A DNA stretch of 64,000 nt from Polytrichum commune (lineage: Eukaryota; Streptophyta; Polytrichopsida; Polytrichales; Polytrichaceae). The position numbers and the translations under genes were made by a program. The DNA is taken from contig OX485807.1 of NCBI GenBank assembly GCA_950295325.1, positions 1,740,501-1,804,500 on the forward strand. The letters are read 5' to 3'. Of this stretch, positions 39,590-49,991 are shown piece after piece. Each line of letters starts with the position of its first letter. Positions within the stretch are counted from its first letter, which is position 1. The notes beneath the pieces were generated by a model that worked only from the letters and a program-made list of their open reading frames with translations, was not told the DNA's origin and searched no databases.

Positions 39590-41466
39590 TGATATTGAAG
39601 GATAGAAATTCGGACGTGTTGAAGAACTGTGCCCACGGAGAGGATTGCGGTGGTGAGTGAGTGCACTGCCCGCGAATCCCACGTACGGATAAAAAACATA
39701 TTGCAGATAGCACACTGGAATCTGGATTGTAACACAAGATGGAAGTAGTTGTAGCCGCCTTACCTTAGGTCCACTTCCAGATTTAAATACTTACCCCTAG
39801 GCATTCTGCAGTCCATCTAGGATAACCAACTCAATTTCCAGAATGTCTACCTTGTCCTACATCAGAATCACTTTGGACTGCTTGGTTCATTCATTTGAAG
39901 CACACCCGTCAAAAAATCGAAATGAAATTGGGGCCACGTTTGATATTGCCAACGTGTTCGCCATTTCACTCAGAGACACTGATATTGAAGTGATATTCTT
40001 CATACCCATTTCAGGAGGACTGACGGTGCTCCTATATTTGAGGCAGTTTGATACATAATTTGACCTTCTTGAATGGAGCACTCTTCTGTGTTTGAGCATG
40101 GACTCACCTGATACAAATTGTACTCATCCCATGTATACGTGTTTGAGGCACTGTGATTTTGATCTCCAAAGCACAGTAGATCAGCTGCAGATTGTTCTTT
40201 TACCTGTCTACCTTTAAGGTCGAAGGACCATTCATTTGGTTTATTACAATTCAGCGACATCAGGCAATAATTTGAAAGAGTCTGCATGAATGCCAACGTG
40301 CAAAAACACAGCGTGGGGATTTTCAAAGAACTTGATTTTGGGAAACAGGGTTAATAAGGAAAGCAATGACAGTCGTGATGCTTTTTATGAAGACATTCGT
40401 GCACAAAAATCCATCATAGAAAGTGTACTGCCGTTATGATATTTTTAGTGTCTTGCACCGATTATGCCCATTGATGCTGGGAGGAATAATGCTCGAGGCA
40501 TATGTGACAAACAAAAAGCGGAATGGGATAACATCAAAAGATATGCCCTAAGAAATAACACATCAAACAGGAATTTAATGTCTATTCAATGTACTTAACA
40601 GCGGAAACTTCTGGTGTGCACTTTCTTACTGCCTCATGGCTGTTCAATACTGACTGCACTAGGGCTTAAATATTGCTCCCCAGGGACCCCTTTAGAGACT
40701 GCAATGGCCACTTAAAGGTAATTATATGTCTATGTTATTGAGATTATACTGCGAGTAGGGCATTGTTTCCAGTTTGAGTGATATGATGGAAATAAATATT
40801 ATTATGACCAGAAAATAAACCTTATTGTAGTTACTGGTTCCACCCTTGCAAAACCCGAGCACCTTAATGTATTGAAGATTACCACTGCAAATGTCCTTCG
40901 TCACACTGATATTTAGATTTTGTAATTCATGAGTGGATTGCTTTGAAAGCTTTCCAGGGACTCAAAATGTTGTGTATGAAAAAATTGAATCGAATGTCTG
41001 GATTCAAATGGGATCCAATGTGTCCAAATATGTTTAAGCCGCTACAGGTGCTTCTGGATGGTTGTCTCATCTGCATCTTCATACCAGTCTTAACTTCTAC
41101 ATGATTGGCTATGTTGAAACGGCGGCTTTATCTCCATATCCATGCCAGCTTCCATCGAGTATTTGCAAACTTCCAAGCAGTTCTCAAGTTCCAAAGCCAA
41201 ACCGATCTTACATTCTTTTGTAACACACATACATTTGTTAAGCTACAGGAAGCCAGTGTCTTCATAAACGTCTCACACGTAATACACCTTGCACGTTGCT
41301 AATCGACACTTCACTTAGGTGGCTGCCCTACAAAATATGATACATGACTCTCTAGAAGCACCTGGAGATTGTCTCATTAGCTATAAATAATCTCCACAAC
41401 CCCTAGAAAGTTCTAAACAGAATTCTCCTCGCACTCACTGCCTGTTTAGATAAATCTGCAATTAGT
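39590..41466. other. Intergenic between LHCII copies 7 and 8
   Basis: No gene was recognised. 40390-40620 resembles 33900-34100, with shared words such as GAAACTTCTGGT-like and ATAATGCTC. 41385-41450 resembles the other 3' flanks of this sub-array. Confidence 0.5.
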
Positions 41467-42709
41467 CTAGTTCCCGGGAACAAAGTTGGTGGCGTATGCC
41501 CAGGCGTTGTTGGCCACGGGGTCAGCCAAGTGGTCGTTCAAGTTCTCCAATGGTCCCTTTCCGGTCACGATGGCCTGTACGAAGAACCCGAACATCGAGA
41601 ACATCGCCAGTCGCCCGTTCTTGATCTCCTTCACCTTCAACTCAGCGAATGTGTCGGGGTCGTCAGCCAAACCCAAGGGGTCGAATGAGCCTCCGGGGTA
41701 GATGGGGTCGGTCACATCGCCCAAAGGTCCTCCGGCAACACGGTACCCCTCCACGGCTCCCATCAAGATCACCTGGCAAGCCCAGATGGCCAAGATGCTC
41801 TGAGCGTGGACGAGGCTGGGGTTGCCCAAGTAGTCCAAACCTCCATCGCTGAAGATCTGAGCTCCGGCCTTGAACCACACAGCCTCACCGAACTTGGTGC
41901 CGTTCTTGGCCAACAACTCGGGGGTCAAACATCCCAAAGCTCCGAGCATGGCCCAGCGAGCGTGGATGACCTCGAGCTCCCTGTTCCTGGCGAAGGTCTC
42001 GGGGTCGGAGGAGAGTCCAGCGGTGTCCCATCCGTAGTCTCCAGCGAACTCACCGTTCAAGTATGAGGGGGTCTCTCCGGAGAAGGGGCCCAACCACTTG
42101 GGTCTGTCTGCGCCGTACCTGCACAGCCAAATGCCAGGTTTAGCTCTGCTTTCAGGCAATCCAATTACCACCAAGAGCTGAAACAAAATTGAACTCCACA
42201 TGAGTTGCGATGTGACAATGAGAAGCCCAGGTCGACATGGCTACGCAAGAAAATTAACCAACAACGCCCCCTCTATGCTCTAAATCCCAACCCAGAACTC
42301 TTAAGGTCGCGTCCAAGAGTAATACCCATCGCAATGTGGATCGCTTGCATTCCTAACTACCTTTCAGTGTCCTCCATCATGGTCACTCCAATTGCTAAGC
42401 CAAATGCACAGGAAGCTCTCGCTAACACCCAGTACGTTACACAGCAACAACCTCAAAAACTCTACACTCCGCCAGACGTCACCAGCAATCGAACAGCCAA
42501 ACGTCAACAAAATCAGTTCAAAATGAGGAGACATTAATCCAAACGCTGAGCACGTACCAAATGCTGCCGCTGGCGCCGGACTTGCTGGCAGACTTGCGCA
42601 TGGTGACGCGGGCCTCGCCGAGGTCGGCATTGCGGGCGAGCTCATTGCTCTGCCTGAGCAGACTCTGGCCTGCCAAGGCGGTGGATGCGCATGCGGTAGC
42701 GGCGGCCAT
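41467..42709 (-). CDS. LHCB: LHCII chlorophyll a/b-binding protein, array copy 8 (class A)
   Basis: Exon 1 is 42558-42709, the intron 42119-42557 (439 bp), and exon 2 is 41467-42118; the protein is 267 residues. The class A transit peptide is [23 protein letters not shown], then RKSASKS with Ser40. Exon 1 ends GASGSIW, and its last Ile codon is ATT where the other copies have ATC. Variable positions are N123 and S152, identical to copy 1 at the far end of the array. Exon 2 is open 5' into the intron, so an intron-reading ORF extends to 42201, but the conserved acceptor and exon 1 argue for splicing. It is the last recognisable copy on this side. Confidence 0.95.
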
Positions 42710-42814
42710 GGCTGCGAGCTAGATCGATCCAAGCTCCCTTGCAACAAAACTAATTACTCGGTGTGTGTGATGAAAAGTTGAGCTCGATGACCATGAAGGA
42801 GCGCAGTAGAAGCT

Positions 42815-42868
42815 CTTATGAATAATCGACGAGTGTTGGGATTGAACGACAGAATTGTGATAACCAAT
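42815..42868 (-). promoter_or_regulatory. Promoter of LHCII copy 8
   Basis: Minus-strand TTCATAAGAGCTTC lies about 105 bp upstream of the start codon. A CCAATGA on the plus strand at 42864-42870 reads TCATTGGTTATC on the minus strand, pairing an inverted CCAAT with a GATAA-like I-box. Both are common in plant LHC promoters. Confidence 0.45.
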
Positions 42869-42899
42869 GAAGCGAGTGGGCAGAGTGGGTCCACAAGTG

Positions 42900-44589
42900 A
42901 ACGGAGAATTGGTGATTGGATGCGTTCGTCGCGCTAGCAGCTCCGATTTAGATTGCAGAATCCAGATAGGCTTGTAGATAGCGTCCCTTAAACCCTACCA
43001 TGTTATGCCGGTGGTAGGTTAAAATCTAACCTTAACCCTTGAAAGACTATTGTCTTTCTAAACCACCAAGGTTTAAGTGGTTCTTGAATGGTTACTTTTC
43101 CCGACTAACAAACTTCTCCTAGGATATGAAACACACGCTTTGTATGAGATGGTTAACATGTTTATGAGCACCGTCATGCTTACTTTCCAAAATCTTAGGA
43201 AACAATACCACAGTCGTTTCGAAAGCACAATGAACAAAAGATCCAAATTAAGAAATTATGAATTGGGCAGCCAACAGAAATTGAAATTATTTTTAGCTAC
43301 AGCAACATGACAAATCACTTTTTGGGTATCGTCCCAGTTGATTTCAAAGTATCATATTTAAGTAAACTTGGACTCAATCCAAGTCCATAAGTATAACATG
43401 TTGAATTTTATTATAAGATTCTATGATAAGATTGTATGGTAATATCCTTCAATACTCTTATGATAGTTCTTTTGATTGTATTTTCACTATTCAACGTTTA
43501 TTTGACTATAGAATTGAAGCAATCAGAAAAATTGGATTCTGAAAATGTGTTTAGATTTACTTAAATACGTCTTCAAACCCATGAAGAATGTTGTCGGGGT
43601 TATTTGAAACACACTTGAAATCAAACGTGCAATTTTGGAGCATTTTTGGGGGTGCCCAAGAATGACATGTTGGTTTTGTTGGCCCCGAGGAAATGAATTC
43701 AAGTTTATGGGCACCATCAGAACTATGTCCAAATTCCTACAAAAAAAATAATGCAACCATTTTGAAAAACTCTTATAAACAAAATGTCGAAGTAAAGATT
43801 ACAAATTGGGACGCCAACAAGAGTATATTTATTTGTAGTTTGGCAAAACAAAAAAATATTTCCAATTTTTGGGGATCGTCCCCAAGGCTCATTTTTGCAC
43901 CTATCACAAGCAAAAAGAAAAGGCATAATATAAAGTTTATGATTAATCTTGCTCATCGAAAGAAAAGTAGAATTAAAAAAATGCATGTCACATGGAAAGG
44001 CAAAATAAAATGAGCTCGTCAAAAGAAAGGTTATGTCAACCATTACACGTCAACCGTATCCCATAACTTATGGGCAAACAATGTAGTATCCCGTAATACA
44101 TAACCCAAACTTTGATTTCATAATGACTTAAGATATACAAAACGGTTTTTGTACTTGTAAGTTACACCTAATTGAACCCAATTTAGCGATAGATGGAGCA
44201 AATTCGATGATAGGTTGTCATCATTGATTGATGACCCGTTTGAGACATGATGTTCCCACTTTGGTCATCATCCATTGCATTGCACATTGAGAAGCTTTGT
44301 CTACATGCAATGGATTCAAAACATTATTAGAGTTGTTGATTTTAGATCAATTTGCTAACAAAGTTTATAAGTGCATAGGGAGAAGTAGCAATCGGTGGAA
44401 GGAATTCAAAGTTTAATGATCAAATTTTATTGACAACCATTGGCTATATTGTAATTCTATTCAGTTCGTTGGCTTTCTCAAGGTCAAGTATTGGAGCAGA
44501 TTTGGTATTATATGCCAACAATATTGGATGTTTTCCAAGTGAGAGATATTTATTGGTACCATCAAGCTACAACCTTCTAGTTTCAATTT
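42900..44589. other. Intergenic, repeat-rich
   Basis: No gene was recognised. A TCTCCTAGGATATGAAACAC repeat copy lies near 43105-43140. 43560-43800 is the left member of a diverged direct-repeat pair around the hAT remnant. Confidence 0.45.
43560..43800 (+). repeat. Direct repeat, left copy flanking the hAT remnant
   Basis: It matches 45795-46015 in order and content. Shared elements include GAATGTTGT-like, ACACTTGAAAT, TTTGGTTTTGTTGGC-like and a terminal ATAAACAAAAT-like word. Confidence 0.6.
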
Positions 44590-45447
44590 ATGCTTCATCT
44601 TGTGGTTGATGTGTTTCAATATGACTTGGTTGGTATTTTAGCAATTGGATCCGCTTTTGATCCATCAATTTCTATTTTGAAGAAACATTTTTCATGTGGT
44701 CATGGACCTAACTTTGGACGATCAACCAAGAACATGGGTCCATTTTGTCAGAAAGTGGGGTGGATTATGTGTAAGATGGAGGGCAAATGATGGTGTTGTA
44801 GGCACATATCATCCTATATATGCATCACGGATGAATTTTGGATCGGGAGGACTAACTAGAAGAATAGTAGGAGCTATGTATGTACAATCACTTGTGGATG
44901 AAAGGTTTCCTGATTTACATGTTTTCAACACATCGAAACTTTTCCGTCCAAAGTATCATCCAAGTGATGAAAAAGTTTGTGTAACTATGTCAAAGCAATG
45001 GTAGGAGAGATTGATCATAAAATTTGGATTGACGGCAGTTGAAAGCGATGCAAATAGAGTTGAGTTGCTTGAATTTGTAAAATCTTTGAGGCATGAATGT
45101 GAATACAAATCATTTTCTGAAGCTTGCCAATTTTGTGGGGGCATCAATGAGTGGTATACCAATTGGCCACATATCATGAAACTTTGGCAAAAAAATACTT
45201 GGCATTTCCTCAAGTATTGCAATAATTGGTGAAAAGGATTACACACAAACATGATAGGAGAGGGTGAATGGACATAGCACGCTCATGTAAAAAGCACCGA
45301 CATTCCTTATTATTAGTATTTGTGAAAGAAGGATTTTCAAAACAAAATGCTATCAAGAGCCACTTGCAAGCTTCATTGAAGTTGGACACTTTGGATATTC
45401 TTCTACAAGTATCATTATGTGGGATAGAGTTGGAGAATAAACTCTGA
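44590..45447 (+). pseudogene. Decayed hAT transposase C-terminus
   Basis: The plus strand reads, in frame from 44696, through YASRMNFGSGGLTRR, FPDLHVFNTSKLFRPKYHPS, a TAG at about 45002, ERLIIKFGLTAVESDANR and NEWYTNWPHIMKLWQK. After a frameshift it continues from 45322 with KEGFSKQNAIKSHLQASLKL, DTLDILLQVSLCGIE and a stop at 45447. The last part is the hAT dimerisation-domain signature (ERxFSxxNxIKSxLRxSLxL...L). The stop and frameshift show it is dead. The N-terminal BED finger and catalytic region are not recognisable. Confidence 0.7.
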
Positions 45448-45794
45448 CATATACTTGATTGCCCTCCAATCTTGCATGTCATAGTTTAGGGCATAGAGTT
45501 GGACACACTAGAAGAATGCAAGATTGGAGGGCAATATTTGAGTTATGGCGCAACATGAGGAATTAGAGAGTTTTTAGTTTGGACTAACTATCTTAAAAAG
45601 TTCACTTCTCTACATTTATATTTGAAAGAATATGATTTGATCTTCAATTTTGTGCGATAAATTATAATTTTCTCAACACATCATTTGAAGGTACTTTTGA
45701 TGATGTCCCGTCACACTGAAAGGCAAAAGAAAAAAAAAATCCCCATGACATGAAATGAAGATGGACCGTCAAAAAGGAGCAATGACCGTCCCAA

Positions 45795-46015
45795 TTGATT
45801 TTCAAAGCATTGAATAATGTTGTTGAGGTCATTTGGAATGCACTTGAAATGAAAATTTCAAATTTGGAGGAATTTTTTGGGTTGCCCAATTTAAATATTG
45901 GTTTTGTTGGCACCAAGAAAATAGATTTCAAGTTTATTTGCACCATTATTTTACCCCAAATCCTTAGAAAACACTACTATTTTTATTTTAGAACCCCTTA
46001 AAAACAAAATATACA
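45795..46015 (+). repeat. Direct repeat, right copy flanking the hAT remnant
   Basis: Partner of 43560-43800, in the same orientation. A further shared piece (GTCACAYTGAAAGGCAAAA-like) occurs at 43984-44030 and 45708-45780, so more than one flank segment is repeated. Confidence 0.6.
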
Positions 46016-46019
46016 AATT

Positions 46020-46900
46020 TGAAAGGAAGAAACAATGGGTTTGCTTGAAAATTCTCATATTTGTTTTTCTTGGTGCCACAATCCTATTGTTGTCTTTGGT
46101 GATATATAGTTTATGTGACTCCAATGTTTGGTTGGAAGATCATTAATGTATGTGCCTATGCCATTAGTCTGCCACTTGGGGGTGCACTCAAAAGGTTTTA
46201 GAAAAGTATGTGTAAAAAAATATAAGGTCCCAAATAGAATTTGAACCTAGAAGTTATAGGTTTATTACTTATACCAAAGGGTATATACAAATTGACCAAG
46301 ACCCATTGTAAGTAACATAGGACTAGTCATATTTGTTCAAATTGGAAAAAAAATAGTTATAATACAACACATAGGTTAGCTATAATAATTACATGTAATG
46401 TTCAATATGTTGAGTTGTCAATTTGTACAATGACGGGCTAGCACATTATGGGTGATGGAAAGGGTTTAGGGAGTCACTTCTAATGGTGAGTGGGGTTTTC
46501 AATAGCCAATGTGTCTTCTCTAGCCCACCCCTCCGTTTTGTCGACCTTCCCTTGTGTCATTGTTGAGGGTATAATTGAACCAAATGCACTCCATTGTTGT
46601 GTTTGCTTCATTACAATTTTATTGGTGGTACATTGGGCGTGTCTGCGAGGTTGTATCTTCAAGGCATTGTTGAAAGGAGGTGCGCTTCCCATCGAGGGGC
46701 GTGCACTACACCATCATTACTGCACACCTCCCCCTCAACTGTGAGAGTATCCTCTCCCACAATGCCTACTCGCTTCAAGTTGTTCACTATTGATGATGAA
46801 AGCCCATGTTCATAGCTTATTGAGCCATTGCACGCTATTGATAACCAACATAACATGGACTTATGTTGTCTTCTAGAATAACTTTTTGTTGTGGATTATC
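46020..46900. other. Intergenic AT-rich DNA
   Basis: I see no intact gene. Short overlapping ORFs at 46480-46856 have no recognisable domain and may be the worn 5' part of the decayed ORF that follows. Confidence 0.4.
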
Positions 46901-46929
46901 CTTTTGAGTTTTGGGACCACCAATATAAG

Positions 46930-48290
46930 GTTAGGAATTGCACAATGTTGGCAATCAGGTATATGTCATGCCTATTACAGATGTCTCCACAGATTGTGTC
47001 AAGCATAGGCACGTTGAAGCTTTTGCTACCATTTTCAATGAACCAAGTCATACCCCTATTGATGACATACTCAATCTCACATGCCACGAAGAGCATGTGC
47101 CCCCACATGCTGCATCCAAGGTTTCCAGTGATATAAGTGAATGTAATGATGTGGAACACATGAAATCTACACCTTTGCTCAAAGAAATCCTAGAAAATGC
47201 ACAAAGGTTGTGTCCAAAGTCAAATCCAAACTCCAGTCAATTACATTGGATGATCATTTGTGGTTTCTTAAGTCATGGGATCGGAGTGTCGTCCCCCTTG
47301 TGAAATTATACTATGCAGAACGCAACAAAATGTTGGCTTAAAAAATGGAAATCATAGCAAAACCACAATGAATAAACTTTTTGCTACCTTCAAGAGGAGC
47401 CAAATTATGTGTAATATGCACATTAGGTCTTGGTGTTAGGTGAAAAGGTATAAGTTTCAGTGACCACCTTCATTCCATGGCTATAAAGGGAAAACATGTT
47501 GTGCTCACAACCTTAAATCGTAAGGTTGCAGTGACAAAAGGTTAACACCTCCATTAACTCTTTGGGAGGTCCTTTCATGGTTGTAGGTGATCCTGAAGGT
47601 TCTAAGCTTAAGAGATTGTGGTTTAAGGTTTGATGCAAGGTCTGTGGTGATATTTTCCAACTTTGTCCACCCAAGAAGAATTTGGTTGGTAATCTAGAGA
47701 ATCGTGTTCAGGGTTTGAAACACAATTTATTGTTTGATGTTGCATTGTTGACCCCCAATGCCACATCCAATTTGTTAACATGGAGGAGGGGTGGAATGAT
47801 AAACATATGTGGATGTTTCCACTTGTGATGTAGGTTGTTTCATGATGCATCGATGCTATCCTACTTCGACTTAGAGGTGTTGCATGGGCATCGCAATCCG
47901 GAGATGGTGAGTGCCAAGATTATGCCTAGATGTTTCCTAACCAAAGAGAAGCTTAGGTAAGATCTAAAACTAATAACCTTGGAGGATCAGCAATGGCACT
48001 TGAGGTCTTTGAACCATAATTTTGTGGGTGTAGTTTAGGTGTATTGTGTGGAGTGTTGTAAAGAGTTTGGATCCAACTGGAGATCATTCCAAAAACACAA
48101 CCCACAACCTCTTTGCCAATTTTTTTTTTTAAATCCCCCAATCACAAGCATCGAAAGTGAAGTCTATTTTCTTGACCACATCTAACCATCAAGCACTAGT
48201 GGTTGAAGGCTTTCAAATACTAAGTGCATTGAATAAAACTATTGCCAATGAGGAACAACCATTTGCTCTAGTTGGGGGATCCTGAATCAA
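46930..48290 (+). pseudogene. Decayed ORF with a zinc-finger-like motif
   Basis: Stitching frames across stops gives coherent protein text on the plus strand: DDHLWFLKSWDRSVVPLVKL near 47240, AIKGKHVVLTTLNRKVAV near 47480, then CKVCGDIF...LKH at 47634-47730. WHLRSLNHNFVGVV is near 47990 and VYCVECCKEFGSNWRSFQKH near 48040. The CxxC...H spacing suggests a BED-like or other transposon-type zinc finger. At least four stops and frame changes show it is not functional. The family is not recognised. Confidence 0.4.
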
Positions 48291-48479
48291 AGGAAATCAT
48301 GTCATGTTGGGGATTTGGCAGATAATCGAGGGGCATTGTGGGTAGCAAGTGAGCACGTGAGCAACCAATATGTGCAAAACGTGTACCAACCAGCCTTGGA
48401 ACCATGACTTGGTGTCCTCAAACAAAAGCCAACATCAATATATACCCATACGACTAATCAACACCACTAAGGTTACTAG

Positions 48480-48650
48480 TACTTATCCTTAGTTACTAAA
48501 GTGTCTATTCCCGAAAGGGAAGAGTAGTCTTGATACAATGGCCCTTTGTCCTGTGGGCTTTGGCTCATTGTCGAGACGAACAGACACTCTATTCACGCCG
48601 GCCCTTAAAAAGCAGGTGTTCATATCTATCTATCTATCTATGCAAAACGT
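48480..48650 (+). mobile_element. LINE-like 3' end with TCTA tail
   Basis: The segment ends in TTCACGCCGGCCC, a short A-rich stretch, GGTGTTCATA and then (TCTA)n. The LINE at the right edge of the window, read on the minus strand, ends the same way: TTCACGCCGG, then GGGTGTTATA and (TTTA)n. This suggests 3' tails of one retroposon family. Confidence 0.45.
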
Positions 48651-49294
48651 GGGTTGGTTCAAGAAAAGCCACCACTTATCAAAGCGACTCAAATTTGCGG
48701 TTGTTGTCTGAGTCATTGGCTTAGTTGAGTGTCATTGAGTTGAAGGTTATTCGGGATGCCCTATGTGATTCTTACTATGATGTGGAGGTGAATTGCAAGA
48801 TTGGTTTGTTTGAGGAAACACAGAAGTGCAAACCTCTAGCTCCTTGTTGACATGTTTTGGGTAGGATTTTAGGCAAAGATTGTGGCAATGTTTTTGGCAG
48901 ATTGTATAGTTTGGAGTGTTGGGGTTAGAGTTAGGGTTTGGACTTTTTTTCTTAAGCACAAAAAGTTGGATGTTGTGTATTGAGTGGTTTTAACCATTTG
49001 AACTTGAACAATGACAAGAATTTCTTCATATTTGAATGTGTAAACCCTATACAAACTTTGTGATTGGTGTTGGGTAGTTGTGTTCTAATGCTACATGTAC
49101 GTAAGCAATTATGCTTTTAAACACATATGTTGGAAGTATTTGCATGTGCTTTTTTAAACACATGCATTTTTTCACCATTTTTTCACCATTTAAAAAAAAA
49201 ATTGTGTGTGTGTGTGTGTGTGTTGTTTCACCAACAACATACATCACACACACAACATACAACAACTTTTGTTTCACACCTGCGCACATGTTTC
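48651..49294. other. Intergenic with GT microsatellite
   Basis: No gene was recognised. A (GT)n tract lies at about 49203-49222, next to ACACACAAC-rich sequence that could pair with it. Confidence 0.4.
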
Positions 49295-49991
49295 TTACAT
49301 CCAAAAGGTGACGAATTTTTAAATCCTGACCTCAACAGTTGTCCATACAAGATTATGTTTTAGTAACTTGGGCATAAAGTAGCCATATTTGTCTACATAG
49401 AATTTGGTAATGGAGTAATTACTATACAATTTGTATTTTGCTTTCCTATATAATGGAATATACTTAGAGTTTACAAAGATTTTTTATATATCACATACAG
49501 ATAACCGCATGATAATCAAAAAATTAAGTCATGGCCTCCGAGGTTGACATTTATAGTGCTCTGCTAGCCCATTGATCGGTTGTGCAATGGGAAAGTAGAT
49601 GCTACTTGACATAGCTCAATGAACATAAAAACATTTACTTGGAAAAAAAATATTAATTCACTCATATACATTTGATTAAAAGTATGTTTCTCTATGTAGG
49701 TTGGGAGTGGGGATTTTTGTATACCTTCCAATATGGTAGAAGATAAAAAGCTGACAAACGGCTCATTCCAGCTGATTTGATAGGTAGTCCCTCTTTCTGA
49801 ACTTTTTGCCATTGTTGCACCCAAAATTCTCCGTCGGGCCTTTGGGGTGGTGCACGCAATTCATACTCACCATTGAATAGTTTCCTTTTCCTTGTTCTCC
49901 AAGGATGATCCATGTCTAGAAACCTTCGATACCCAGTGTATATTGTCTTGTTCAGGAAAGGACTTGTTCGAAAATCAAGCTCAGGTCCACA
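49295..49991 (-). repeat. 697-bp direct duplication, distal copy
   Basis: It matches 51663-52359 at a constant offset of 2368 bp, with no difference in the parts I compared. It holds a second, non-functional copy of TNP2 exon 4 (from CGPELDF to YWK), the following intron and the first bases of exon 5. Its outer edge overlaps the TNP2 stop codon. Confidence 0.85.

Noticed and set aside
41467-42201. 244-residue ORF extending LHCII copy 8 into its intron
   Set aside because: The extension is not found in other copies, and the conserved acceptor plus a proper exon 1 at 42558-42709 explain the gene.
48190-48198. CACTAGTGG as a left end for the CACTA element ending at 61131
   Set aside because: Identity stops after nine bases and the flanking 3 bp do not match as a target duplication.
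49564-49824. Separate 86-residue gene seen twice (also 51932-52192)
   Set aside because: Both lie in the duplicated TNP2 exon 4/intron segment and are off-frame readings of it.
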